Source: Piscinibacter sp. (GTDB lineage: Bacteria > Pseudomonadota > Gammaproteobacteria > Burkholderiales > Burkholderiaceae_C). From it: a stretch of DNA of 64,000 bases. The notes below the pieces were generated by a model that saw only the letters and a program-made list of their open reading frames with translations, ran no database searches and had not been told where the DNA came from. The DNA lies in contig JADJJI010000015.1 of assembly GCA_016706565.1 (NCBI GenBank), positions 469,008 to 533,007 on the forward strand. Reading direction: 5' to 3'. Both the position numbers and the translations under genes were made by a program. Shown piece by piece: positions 16,142 to 25,635 of this stretch. Position 1 is the first letter of the stretch. Every line of letters begins with the position of its first letter.

Positions 16142-17032
16142 ATGCCCGTCGTTGCCGTCGTCAATCGCAAGGGTGGCAGCGGCAAGACCACGCTGGCCAC
16201 GCATCTCGCCGCCTGGTTCGCCAATGGCGGCCATGCCGCGATGCTCGGCGACGTCGATTTCCAGGGCTCGGCGCAGGCCTGGCTCAGGCGCCGAGCGGGC
16301 CAGGAGGCCGTGCGCGGCAAGCCCATCGTCGGCTGGTCCGCCGACCCGCGCAACGTCCTGCGGCCGCCGGCCGGCGTCACCCATGTGGTGCTCGACACAC
16401 CCGGCGGGTTGCGCGGCCTGGACCTCGCCAAGGTGGTGATGACCGCCGACGCGATCCTCCTTCCGGTGTGCCATTCGGTGTTCGACCGCGACTCCGCGGC
16501 CGACTGCTACGCCGAACTCAAGGCGCTGCCGCGCGTGGCCAGCGGTCGCTGCAAGGTGGCCGCCGTCGGCATGCGGCTCGATGCGCGAACGCGCGCCGAC
16601 GACGTGCTTCGCCAGTGGGCCGACGGCATCGGCCTGCCCTTCATCGGCGTGATCCGCGAGACGCAGGGCTACGTGCGCTGCGTGGAGCAGGGGTTGTCGC
16701 TTTTCGACATGCCGCCGTCCAAGGTGCAGTCGGACCTGGACCAGTGGAAACCCATCTTCGAATGGCTGGAGCCGGTGCTCAAGCCGGTTCCGGCACCCGC
16801 CGGCGCAGCGGCGCCCGTCCCGCGGGTGATGTCGGCGCCAGCACCGATGGCAGATCCGGCGACAGCGCCCGTGCCTGCCTCCCGCCCACCGCCCGCGCCT
16901 CGGCCGGCAGTGGTGGTGCAGGTCCCGGCCGACGTGCTCGAGGGCCCGCCTCGGCGCGAGGGCCTGGCGTCCCGGCTCGGCTCCTGGCTTGGTCTGCCTC
17001 CGCTGCGCCGGCTGCGCCACCGCAACCTGTAG
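16142..17032 (+). CDS. Orphan ParA-family ATPase
   Basis: A 296-residue ParA/MinD-type P-loop ATPase. It has the deviant Walker A motif KGGSGKTT at residues 10-17, a D-x-D-F-Q-G-S-A switch region near 38-45, and VVLDTPGG as Walker B near 83. ParA proteins position DNA or large complexes by forming nucleotide-dependent dimers. No ParB gene or parS site is next to it, so this is not a chromosome or plasmid partition locus. The last about 90 residues are a Pro/Ala-rich linker and a basic tail (LPPLRRLRHRNL), which is unusual and may anchor the protein to a partner or membrane. Confidence 0.8.
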   Translation: MPVVAVVNRKGGSGKTTLATHLAAWFANGGHAAMLGDVDFQGSAQAWLRRRAGQEAVRGKPIVGWSADPRNVLRPPAGVTHVVLDTPGGLRGLDLAKVVMTADAILLPVCHSVFDRDSAADCYAELKALPRVASGRCKVAAVGMRLDARTRADDVLRQWADGIGLPFIGVIRETQGYVRCVEQGLSLFDMPPSKVQSDLDQWKPIFEWLEPVLKPVPAPAGAAAPVPRVMSAPAPMADPATAPVPASRPPPAPRPAVVVQVPADVLEGPPRREGLASRLGSWLGLPPLRRLRHRNL

Positions 17033-17047
17033 CCGGCTCGGCCGCGT

Positions 17048-17797
17048 TCAGCGCGGGGCGCTGTCCTTCGCGGTGAGCGTCATCAGGATGTCCGCATACC
17101 AGGCGCAATTCAGGCCGAGCGATTCGTCGGCCAGCAGGTCGCGCCCGCCCATGTCCAGACGCGCCGAGTGCACGCCCAGCAGTTTCCAGGGCAGCTTCTG
17201 GCGATCGCCGGCGGTCGGGCTGCCCACGCGCAGCAGCACCGGCGCGCCGCTCGTGCCGCGGTGCGTGCGTGCGTCGGTGAGGAAGAAGCCCTGGCCCTGG
17301 AAACGCAGCCCGAACGACGAGGCGACGATCGCCTGGCGCACCACCGGCAGGTGATGCAACGTATCGTGGAAACCCAGCGGGAAGCCCACCACCACCAGCG
17401 ACATGCCGACCTCTACCGCCTCCAGGTCGGCCTGCAGATGGCTGCTGTCGAAGGCGCAATAGACGGCGTTGGCCGGCAGCGCCGCGCGATCGAGCTCGAT
17501 CACCGCCACGTCGATCTCGCCTTGCGAGTCGCTCCCCTGGCGCCACAGGCTGCGGCCGTCGCGGTACAGCGGGATCGACCAGCGCAGCGATGCGGTCAGG
17601 CGTTTCGCATCGGTATGCAGTTCGATCTCGATGCGGTCGGGCAGGTGGCCGGTCGGCTCGTCGATCAGCACATGCCGGCTGGTGACGAGGAACAGGCGCT
17701 CATCGCGCGTGAAGAAGAAGCCGCTGGCGTGCGTCAGCGCGCCGCTGCCGAGAAAGGTCGACACCTGCGTGGCGGTGAAGAGCACGGCCTCGATCAT
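17048..17797 (-). CDS. Trypsin-like serine protease
   Basis: A 249-residue protein with the chymotrypsin-fold catalytic triad: His in VTSRHVL, Asp in EIDVAVIEL and Ser in [11 protein letters not shown]. The spacing matches trypsin-like peptidase domains. No clear signal peptide or PDZ domain is visible, so it differs from DegP/HtrA and probably acts in the cytoplasm, or as a noncanonical protease. ATG 17797 is chosen; longer frames extend into the cspA leader region. It is convergent with parA and divergent from cspA. Confidence 0.78.
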   Translation of the reverse strand: MIEAVLFTATQVSTFLGSGALTHASGFFFTRDERLFLVTSRHVLIDEPTGHLPDRIEIELHTDAKRLTASLRWSIPLYRDGRSLWRQGSDSQGEIDVAVIELDRAALPANAVYCAFDSSHLQADLEAVEVGMSLVVVGFPLGFHDTLHHLPVVRQAIVASSFGLRFQGQGFFLTDARTHRGTSGAPVLLRVGSPTAGDRQKLPWKLLGVHSARLDMGGRDLLADESLGLNCAWYADILMTLTAKDSAPR

Positions 17798-17987
17798 TCC
17801 GGGGCATTGTGCCCTCGATGCAATCGAACAGCGTACGATGCAGCCGTGGATCTGCCTGAGACCGCTTCCTGAACTCGTGCCGTGCAACGCGCCCGCGTGC
17901 TGCACGATCGATCCCGTCAGTCGCTTTCTTGCGCGCTTCTGCGCTGCGCCGGCATGTGCCGCGCATCAACCGACGAAAGAGATCGAC

Positions 17988-18206
17988 ATGACGACACAGA
18001 CAGGCATCGTGAAGTGGTTCGACGAGGGCAAGGGCTACGGTTTCATCACGCCCGACGATGGCGGCAAGGACCTGTTCGCCCACTTCCGCGAGATCAAGGG
18101 TGACGCCGGGTTCAAGACGCTGGTCGAACGCCAGCACGTGCAGTTCGAGGTCACGCAGGGCCAGAAGGGCCCGCAGGCATCGAACATCCGATTGACCTCG
18201 GTCTAG
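17988..18206 (+). CDS. Cold-shock protein, CspA family
   Basis: A 72-residue OB-fold RNA/DNA chaperone. It starts with [20 protein letters not shown], which contains the RNP1 motif KGYGFIT; RNP2 appears as DLFAHF. A GAAAGAGAT ribosome-binding site precedes the ATG. Frames that start further upstream are rejected because the family begins here. About 190 bp lie between it and the divergent protease gene, enough for the long 5' leader typical of csp genes; I see no clear promoter there. Confidence 0.93.
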   Translation: MTTQTGIVKWFDEGKGYGFITPDDGGKDLFAHFREIKGDAGFKTLVERQHVQFEVTQGQKGPQASNIRLTSV

Positions 18207-18214
18207 GGGGCGCC

Positions 18215-18484
18215 ATGTGGTTGCTGGTGCAGGTCGCTCGCGGAAGCAAGTATTTCGATCCCGACTCGCGGGTCGACAACCGCGTGCTCATCTGCGACAG
18301 CGGCGAACTGATGATCTCGGGGCGCTCATCGGGTGACGGCGCCTACCGTTTCGAGGCCCGCCGCGGAACCGAGAACTTCTCGTTCGCCGATTTCAAGGGC
18401 CTCGCGCCCGGCGCGTCGCTGAACGAGGAATTCAATGCGCTCGCGCGGCAGCTCGACGCCGTGGGCGCCCCGCCCAAGGCCTGA
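18215..18484 (+). CDS. Small hypothetical protein downstream of csp
   Basis: An 89-residue soluble protein starting eight bases after the cold-shock gene, with an AGGGGG ribosome-binding site. It has mixed strands (FDPDSRVDNRVLICDSGELM) and an acidic/aromatic middle (ENFSFADFKGLAPG). No known domain or membrane segment is recognised. Close spacing suggests cotranscription with the csp gene. Function unknown. Confidence 0.65.
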   Translation: MWLLVQVARGSKYFDPDSRVDNRVLICDSGELMISGRSSGDGAYRFEARRGTENFSFADFKGLAPGASLNEEFNALARQLDAVGAPPKA

Positions 18485-18566
18485 TCGCCTGCGGCTGGCG
18501 CCGCGGCGCAGGCCGGTCCAGAATGCCAACGTGCCGGGTTCGCCCCGGCCGTTGCAGGAGGCCGCC

Positions 18567-18980
18567 ATGACGAACCGTCGCACTGTTGTCATCCTTGCCG
18601 TCGCTGCGGCCGCACTGGCTGCCACCTCGGCGCAGGCGCATGGCCGGCACGGCCGCGTCTGGGGCGGTGTGAGCATCGGCATCGGCGTGCCGTTCCACTA
18701 CGGCCCGTACGGCGGGCCGTGGTACGCCCCGGTGCCGGTGTACGCCGTGCCGCCGCCAGTGGTCTACGTCGAACCGCCCGAACAGAGCGCGCCACCGGCG
18801 AAAGCGCCACCCGAGCCGATCTTCTACCCGCGCAACGGCCAGAGTGCCTCGCAGCTCGAAGCCGACCGTCAGGCCTGCAACCGCTGGGCCACCACGCAGC
18901 CCAGCGCGATGGCCGACGCCGGCGTCTTCCACCGGGCTACGCAGGCCTGCATGGACGCGCAGGGCTACACCTCACGCTGA
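18567..18980 (+). CDS. Secreted His/Pro/Gly-rich protein, paralogue of 40190-40615
   Basis: A 137-residue exported protein with a signal peptide ending TSAQA. A His/Gly/Pro/Tyr-rich middle leads to a conserved C-terminal domain, PEPIFYPRNGQSASQLEAD, with RWATTQP and a final GYTSR; two cysteines (in ACNRW and ACMDA) may form a disulphide. The gene at 40190 shares this C-terminal domain, so the two are paralogues. The ribosome-binding site is GCAGGAGG. Function unknown; a small envelope protein is likely. Confidence 0.72.
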   Translation: MTNRRTVVILAVAAAALAATSAQAHGRHGRVWGGVSIGIGVPFHYGPYGGPWYAPVPVYAVPPPVVYVEPPEQSAPPAKAPPEPIFYPRNGQSASQLEADRQACNRWATTQPSAMADAGVFHRATQACMDAQGYTSR

Positions 18981-18994
18981 GCGGATCCAAAGAA

Positions 18995-19018
18995 GAAGGG
19001 CCCCCGCGGGGGCCCTTC
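18995..19018. terminator. Strong palindromic hairpin between convergent genes
   Basis: A perfect 24-base self-complementary sequence, GAAGGGCCCCCGCG followed by its mirror, lies between the stops of two convergent genes. It would form an 11-bp GC-rich stem in either transcript. There is no T run on either side, so it may be a weak or Rho-assisted bidirectional terminator. Confidence 0.6.
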
Positions 19019-19034
19019 GAAGGGACTCTTCGGC

Positions 19035-20435
19035 TCAGTTCTCGAGCTGCAGTTCTTCCCAGGTCACGGTACCGGAGGAGAGCCGGCCGCGTGCCTTGAT
19101 CAGCGTGTTGACCTTGGCTGCCGCGAAGAACGCGGCCCGGGAGATCTGCGCGTCGCTCAGGTCCTGGTAGGACGACACGCTCGTTGTCGACACGGTGATC
19201 CCCAGCAGCGTCACGCTGGTCTCGGGCGTCACCGCCGAGGCCGGTGCCTGCAGTTCGATGCGGTTGTCCGCGGAACGCACTTCCAGCTGCGAGGCGCCCA
19301 CCGAGCCATTGTTGCCGAGCTTGCCGCGGATGCGCAGGTGGTTGCCGACCGCCAGTGCACCGATCGAGCCCACGTTCTTCAGCTCGGTGATCGAGGTCAC
19401 GTTCACCGTGATGCCCGGCAGGCCGGTGAGCGTCAGGTTACCGGTGCCGGCGTTGAAGGTGGCGATGTCGCCTTCGAGCCGGATGGCGTCGCGGAACGAC
19501 ACCTTGGTGGCCGTCAGCACGCCGCCGGAGATCGAGCCCTCGGCTTCGAGCTTGGTGCCCACCGCGATGTCGCCGAACACGCCGCCCTCGTAGCGGGTGG
19601 ATCCTGTCGTCGCCACGACCTGATTGCCGATCGTGAAGCCGGAGGCGGTCACCGCGGAGACGATGCCCTCGATCTCGGCCTGGGAGATGGACGAGACATT
19701 GGCGCCTGCCGGTTCCACCTTGCTGGCCGTGAGGGTGCCGCACACCGGCGCCGTGCCGGAGCAGGCCGTGCCCTTGATATCGACCTGCAGACCGTTCCAC
19801 GTACCACCCGGCATGTCGGACACGATGGTCGTGCCGCTGTACTGGACGGTCAGCGCACCGATCTGGAAGCGCTGCGCCGTGGTGTCGTGGCTCTTCACCA
19901 CACCCTTCACCGCGAACGGAGGCGTCGGCGCGGTGGCCTTCTTCTCGACATAACCGGCGGCGATGAGGCCGTCACCCGCGATCAGGCCGTGCACCTCGAC
20001 GCGATCGCCCTGAACCGGAACGACGTTGTTGTCGAAGCGGGTGGTGTTGTCGATCTGCACCGTCTGGCCCATCACGATCATCCGGTTCGCGTCGAGCACC
20101 TGCTCGACGAAGCCCTTCACCGCGTCGTCCACCGTGATGGTGGCGGCCGTGGCGCCGGAGATGGAGCCGTCCACGCGCACCACCATGCCGCGGCGCAGGT
20201 CGCTTTCGGGGTGCACCGTGTCGTCGATGCGGATCGTGGCGGTGCCCGACTGGTATTCCACGCCGTTGACCCACACGCTACCGAAGTCGGTGATGGTGCC
20301 GTAGGCCACGCCGGTGCCGCCGATGCCGCCGCCGCCGGTGCCGCCGATCCCGCCCGACGAGCCGCCCCCGCCGCATGCCGCGAGCACGAGGGCCGAGGCC
20401 CCCGCGAGCCAGGTCACGAGTTTCCTGATGTTCAT
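19035..20435 (-). CDS. DUF5666 lipoprotein, second copy
   Basis: A 466-residue probable lipoprotein with lipobox LAAC at residue 19-22, a Gly/Ser-rich spacer (GGGGSSGGIGGTGGGG) and about six DUF5666 beta modules with the recurring themes GTITDFGSVWVNGVEY, VQGDRVEVHG and LEAEGSISGGVLTATKVS. Two cysteines in the GTACSGTAPVCGTL segment may form a disulphide. It is similar to the protein at 14565-16019 but lacks the acidic tail. It begins one base after the stop of the DUF6502 gene, so the two are coupled. Confidence 0.82.
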   Translation of the reverse strand: MNIRKLVTWLAGASALVLAACGGGGSSGGIGGTGGGGIGGTGVAYGTITDFGSVWVNGVEYQSGTATIRIDDTVHPESDLRRGMVVRVDGSISGATAATITVDDAVKGFVEQVLDANRMIVMGQTVQIDNTTRFDNNVVPVQGDRVEVHGLIAGDGLIAAGYVEKKATAPTPPFAVKGVVKSHDTTAQRFQIGALTVQYSGTTIVSDMPGGTWNGLQVDIKGTACSGTAPVCGTLTASKVEPAGANVSSISQAEIEGIVSAVTASGFTIGNQVVATTGSTRYEGGVFGDIAVGTKLEAEGSISGGVLTATKVSFRDAIRLEGDIATFNAGTGNLTLTGLPGITVNVTSITELKNVGSIGALAVGNHLRIRGKLGNNGSVGASQLEVRSADNRIELQAPASAVTPETSVTLLGITVSTTSVSSYQDLSDAQISRAAFFAAAKVNTLIKARGRLSSGTVTWEELQLEN

Positions 20436-20436
20436 G

Positions 20437-21279
20437 TCACTGTTCCTTCCTGTGGCTGGGAACCATCGGTTCCTCGAAGTAATAGATGCCCACGCCCACG
20501 CGCATCGCGGGCTGGGAGCTGTGGTCGGTCTTGTCGCTCTTCTCGTGTACGGCGAGCCAGCGATCAAATTTCTCGAGAAGTTCCTGCGCCTGAGCGGAAC
20601 TCAGCTTGCGGAAGGCAGGCAGTTCCGAGGCGGGGTAGTCCGTGTACATGACCTTGCGCTGGAAGCGCGGGTCGGTGTCGGCGCGCTGCAGGTTGTGGTC
20701 GATCGTCGAGATCAGGTCGGCCACGTCGCTGCCGAGGATGCCGAGTTTCTCGGTCTCCCCGCTGCGCGGCACGTAGCCCGACGTGACCAGCTCGAGCTTC
20801 TGGTCGTCGCGCTGGCGCACCGAACCGACGCGCAGCAGTTCGTCCAGCACCGCGCGCGCCGGCATGTCGCCGCTGTAGCGGCGCACCAGGACGGCAAAGC
20901 TGCGCTGTCCCTCGAGCGGGTCGAGGGCCAGTGGCGTTCCGTGCTCGTCATGGAACTCGGCGTCCCGAGCCCAGCCGGTCAGCACGCGCGCCGCGCGGTT
21001 GTAGCCTTCGTCGCTGGCGGCCCGCTCGGGCGCCGTGTCGGCGACCAGGCGCTGCACGTCCTTGCGGGTCAATCCGGTGAGGATGGACGCGCGGGACAGC
21101 GTAGGCTTCTTGCCGGGGATGCCGAAGTCGTCCAGCGCCACTTGCACATAGGTGTGCTTGGCCAGCTCTTCAAATGCGGCGAACGGCACGTGGTGGCGCA
21201 GCAGCAGTCGGCACAGGGGCCTCAGCAGCTTGAGCACCGCGGCGTTCACGGCAATGTGGATTCGGTTTTCGGCGTCCAT
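20437..21279 (-). CDS. DUF6502 family protein, second copy
   Basis: A 280-residue paralogue of the protein at 13636-14568. It has the helix-turn-helix-like segment SILTGLTRKDVQRLV (about 65-79), a winged-helix-like stretch ARAVLDELLRVGSVRQRD, and the closing GVGIYYFEEP motif. ATG 21279 is chosen because a strong promoter (TTGACG, 17 bp, AATAAT) ends just upstream, so the message would begin at or almost at this codon and be leaderless. A TTG at 21315 in the same frame is the -35 box itself and unlikely to be used. The operator TGGGA-N6-TCCCA over the -10 box suggests self-regulation. Confidence 0.8.
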   Translation of the reverse strand: MDAENRIHIAVNAAVLKLLRPLCRLLLRHHVPFAAFEELAKHTYVQVALDDFGIPGKKPTLSRASILTGLTRKDVQRLVADTAPERAASDEGYNRAARVLTGWARDAEFHDEHGTPLALDPLEGQRSFAVLVRRYSGDMPARAVLDELLRVGSVRQRDDQKLELVTSGYVPRSGETEKLGILGSDVADLISTIDHNLQRADTDPRFQRKVMYTDYPASELPAFRKLSSAQAQELLEKFDRWLAVHEKSDKTDHSSQPAMRVGVGIYYFEEPMVPSHRKEQ

Positions 21280-21281
21280 GT

Positions 21282-21315
21282 TTGGGATTATTTTCCCAAG
21301 TCGTGAGGTCGTCAA
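21282..21315 (-). promoter_or_regulatory. Promoter with overlapping operator of the second DUF6502 gene
   Basis: On the minus strand TTGACG (21315-21310) and AATAAT (21292-21287) are separated by 17 bp, close to ideal sigma-70. The inverted repeat TTGGGA-N6-TCCAA-type (TGGGA-N6-TCCCA at 21283-21298, extended by one base pair each side) covers the -10 box. The expected start site lies about at the ATG at 21279. Confidence 0.7.
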
Positions 21316-21339
21316 GCTTTTTCTCTCAACAGATTCGCA

Positions 21340-22755
<1,416 letters not shown>

Positions 22756-22770
22756 GGATCGGTCCCCGGT

Positions 22771-24174
22771 TCAGGTGGATGAGGCCAGGCGCAGGCTGAT
22801 CGAGACGACCGTGCCCTTGCCCTCTTCGCTGGCGATGTGCAGCCGGCCGCCGTGGCGTTCGAGCACGCGCCGGGCCAGTGCCAGGCCCACGCCCATGCCG
22901 TTGGCCTTCGTGGTGAAGAAGGGGCTGCCGGCCTGCGCGCGCTGCGTGCGGCTCATGCCGTGCCCGTTGTCCTGCACACGCAGCGTGAGCAGCCACCGGC
23001 GCTCGTCGGGCGTGGCACTGACCGTGATGCGGCCGCCGTCCTGAACCGCGTCCAGCGCGTTGGCCAGCACGCTGCGCAGCACCTGGCCGACGAAGAGGGC
23101 GTCGCCGCGGACGGCGGGCAGGTCGTCGGCCAGCTCGGCGCGCGCGCGCACCTGCCGGCGCTCCAGTTCGCGGCCGAACTCCTGCAGGCAGCTCTGCACC
23201 AGCGGGGCCACCGACAGGGGCTGCGCCGCGCCCTCGTTCGAGCGCGTGTAGGACAGCAGTTCGCGCAGCCAGGCACCCAGGCGGTCGGCCTGCTCGACGA
23301 TGTCCTGGGCCGCCTCCTGCGTGGCGCGGGCGTCGCCGGGCCGCGGCGGACCGCTCGCGCTGTCGACGATCAGCTCGGCCGAACTGCGCATGGCCGCCAG
23401 CGGATTGCGGATGCCGTGTGCCACCACCGAACTCATCTCGCCGACCACCGCGAAGGTCTCGTTCTCGACCAGCTGGCGCTGCTGCGCCTGGATCAGGCCG
23501 TCGGCGCGCCGCACCAGACCGAACAACGCCGCGAACAGCAGCAGGCCGAAACCGATCGCGCCCAGCGCGATGAAGTGGCGCAGCTGCGCGAGAAGCTGCA
23601 TCAGACCGCGAGGGTTCTTGTAGAACTCGATCGCACCGATCACGCGGCCGGTGCGCGACTGCGTCACCGGCACATAGATCTCGACGAACAGGTCGTCGGG
23701 CTGAGTCAGCGCCTCGTACTCGCTCTTGCCGTTGACGCGCTCCTGCTGTGTCTTCTTCTCGACCACCACCGCCCCGCGCAGGGCGAGATCGAGCTCCTCG
23801 TTCGGGCCGAACTGGCGCCCGATCAGCGTCCGGTCGCTGGACCACAGAACACGGCGCTGCAGGTCGTACAGGTTGGCACGCAGCATGTCGGGCATCCGTG
23901 CGAGGTGCTGGAAGGCCTCCTCGACGTCGGCCGACGGCGCCTCCTTCGGATTGGCGACGTAGTCCTGCATCGCCGTCTCGACCAGCATCAGGCTGTGCAC
24001 GAAGTCGCGCGTCAGCGCACCCTCCTGCAAGAGCATGCGCTGAGTGACGAACCAGCTCAGCAGCCAGACGCTGGCCGCCGCGATCACCGTGATCGCGGCC
24101 ATCGAGACGACGCCGAACCAGCGTGTCAGCCCGAAGCCTGCCGGGCTGCCGCCGTTGGGGGTGGACTGGGTCAC
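22771..24174 (-). CDS. Membrane sensor histidine kinase
   Basis: A 467-residue sensor kinase. Two membrane helices (about residues 20-40 and 200-225) flank a periplasmic sensor of about 160 residues. The H-box VVAHGIRNPLAAMRSS is followed by a HATPase domain (NALDAV, DNGHGM, SPFFTTKANGMGVGLALA), ending near residue 465. Partner of the response regulator downstream. I chose GTG 24174 because GGGGGT lies just before it; a GTG 12 codons earlier is possible but has no ribosome-binding site. The start codon overlaps the palindrome GGGTCA-CC-TGACCC (24168-24181). Confidence 0.9.
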   Translation of the reverse strand: MTQSTPNGGSPAGFGLTRWFGVVSMAAITVIAAASVWLLSWFVTQRMLLQEGALTRDFVHSLMLVETAMQDYVANPKEAPSADVEEAFQHLARMPDMLRANLYDLQRRVLWSSDRTLIGRQFGPNEELDLALRGAVVVEKKTQQERVNGKSEYEALTQPDDLFVEIYVPVTQSRTGRVIGAIEFYKNPRGLMQLLAQLRHFIALGAIGFGLLLFAALFGLVRRADGLIQAQQRQLVENETFAVVGEMSSVVAHGIRNPLAAMRSSAELIVDSASGPPRPGDARATQEAAQDIVEQADRLGAWLRELLSYTRSNEGAAQPLSVAPLVQSCLQEFGRELERRQVRARAELADDLPAVRGDALFVGQVLRSVLANALDAVQDGGRITVSATPDERRWLLTLRVQDNGHGMSRTQRAQAGSPFFTTKANGMGVGLALARRVLERHGGRLHIASEEGKGTVVSISLRLASST

Positions 24175-24237
24175 CTGACCCCCAATCGCTGGGCCATTTG
24201 CCCCACCCACACCCCGCGAGGCGGCGCCGCTGCGGGC

Positions 24238-24256
24238 TTGATCGACGGTAGATCAA
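24238..24256. promoter_or_regulatory. Possible activator-binding inverted repeat
   Basis: TTGATC-N7-GATCAA is a perfect six-base dyad about 25 bp upstream of the candidate sigma-54 promoter of the glycan cluster. Together with the palindrome at 24168-24181 it is a candidate binding site for the response regulator. The distance is shorter than typical for NtrC-type enhancers. Confidence 0.35.
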
Positions 24257-24279
24257 CAACTTGCACGTGCATGGCGGGG

Positions 24280-24294
24280 TGGCCTGGTTCTTGT
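24280..24294 (+). promoter_or_regulatory. Candidate sigma-54 promoter of the glycan cluster
   Basis: TGGCCTGGTTCTTGT fits the TGGCACG-N4-TTGC pattern with conserved TGGC, G and TTG, but has GT instead of GC at -12. Transcription would start near 24306. No convincing sigma-70 promoter was found upstream of the cluster, and an NtrC-type regulator is encoded next door. Confidence 0.35.
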
Positions 24295-24300
24295 TAGTAC

Positions 24301-24318
24301 TTGGGACAATTTTCCCAA
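24301..24318. promoter_or_regulatory. TGGGA-N6-TCCCA operator at the glycan cluster
   Basis: TTGGGA-CAATTT-TCCCAA is a perfect 6-6-6 dyad over the expected transcription start of the glycan cluster. It differs from the operator of the second DUF6502 gene (21282-21299) only in the spacer and has the same length, so the same regulator probably binds both. Confidence 0.6.
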
Positions 24319-24348
24319 ATCTAACCGAAACCTGCAAGAGGCCCCACC

Positions 24349-25635
24349 GTGAAGCGAATCCTCGTCTACTCGCACGACACCTTCGGCCTGGGCAACATCC
24401 GCCGCATGCTGGAGGTGGCGCGCCACCTGGTGCAGTCGTCCGGCGAGGTGTCGGTGCTGGTGATCACCGGCTCGCCGATGCTGCATGCGTTCCGCATCCC
24501 GGACCGCATCGACTACGTCAAGCTGCCTTGCCTGTCGCGCAACGTCGACGGCCGATACGGCGCGCGCACCTTGCCGATCTCGCTCGAACAGACGGTGCGG
24601 CTGCGCGCCAACCTGATCCGCTCGGCGATCGCCGACTTCGAGCCCGACCTGATCCTGGTCGACAAGAAGCCCTTCGGCGTGGAAGACGAACTGGCCGGCG
24701 CACTGGAGGCGATGTCCTCGTCGGCCAAGCGCCCGAAGCTCGTGCTGCTGCTGCGCGACATCCTCGACAGCGCCGAGTCGACCACCCGCGTGTGGCGCAA
24801 GAACGGCTACTTCGAGGCCATCAGCGCCTATTACGACCAGGTGCTGGTGGTGGGCTGCCCCGAGGTCTACGACCTGCGCCGCGAGTACGACTTCCCGCCC
24901 TTCGCCGCCGCCAAGGTGCGCTTTTGCGGCTACATCGCCCGCGAAGCCGGCCGCCAGCCGCGCGAGGCCGTCCGCCGCACGCTCGGTGTCGACGCGAAAG
25001 AGCCGCTGCTGCTGGTCACGCCCGGCGGCGGCGAGGACGGCCACGAACTCGTCTCCAACGTGATGCGCGCGCTGCACGCCATGCCGGCGTCGCAGCGGCC
25101 GCGCACGCACATCGTCTGCGGCCCGGAAATGAGCGAACCCCGGCGGGCCGCCGTGCACCAGGCGGCGCAGGCACTGACCAACGCCAGCGTGCAGGACTTC
25201 TGCGACGACATGATGTCGCTGATGGCGGCCGCCGACGTGGTGGTTGCCATGGGTGGCTACAACACCGTGTGCGAGCTGCTCACGCTGCGCAAGCGCGCGC
25301 TCATCGTGCCGCGCGTCAAGCCAGGCACCGAGCAGAGCATCCGGGCCGAACGCATGGCGGCGATGGGCTTCCTGCGCATGCTGCACCCCGACCTGCTGAG
25401 CCCGACCACGATGCTGGCGGCGCTGCAGTCCGAGCTCGCCGCCTGGCGCGCCGAGCAGAAACCCGTGGCCTTGCGCCGCCTGGACGGCCTCGCGCGAGTC
25501 AGTGCGTCGCTGTTCGAGGCGATGGACCACCGCCCGGTGGCACCGGCTCTTGTCGCCGAGGCCCCCGCCGATGCAGAACGCCGGCCGACCCGGAACCACC
25601 ACGCGCCAGACGGCGCCCGCGGAGTCCACGCATGA
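24349..25635 (+). CDS. GT28/MurG-like glycosyltransferase, first in glycan cluster
   Basis: A 428-residue soluble protein of the GT-B type, MurG-like fold. It begins KRILVYSHDTFGLGNIRRML, the donor/acceptor loop of GT28-like enzymes, and later has TPGGGEDG and MGGYNTVCELL, the nucleotide-sugar-binding region. It probably transfers a sugar to a lipid or growing glycan in the cytoplasm. The start is GTG. A related protein is encoded at 35265-36458. Its stop overlaps the cytochrome b561 start by four bases (ATGA), fixing it as first gene of the operon. Confidence 0.8.
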   Translation: MKRILVYSHDTFGLGNIRRMLEVARHLVQSSGEVSVLVITGSPMLHAFRIPDRIDYVKLPCLSRNVDGRYGARTLPISLEQTVRLRANLIRSAIADFEPDLILVDKKPFGVEDELAGALEAMSSSAKRPKLVLLLRDILDSAESTTRVWRKNGYFEAISAYYDQVLVVGCPEVYDLRREYDFPPFAAAKVRFCGYIAREAGRQPREAVRRTLGVDAKEPLLLVTPGGGEDGHELVSNVMRALHAMPASQRPRTHIVCGPEMSEPRRAAVHQAAQALTNASVQDFCDDMMSLMAAADVVVAMGGYNTVCELLTLRKRALIVPRVKPGTEQSIRAERMAAMGFLRMLHPDLLSPTTMLAALQSELAAWRAEQKPVALRRLDGLARVSASLFEAMDHRPVAPALVAEAPADAERRPTRNHHAPDGARGVHA

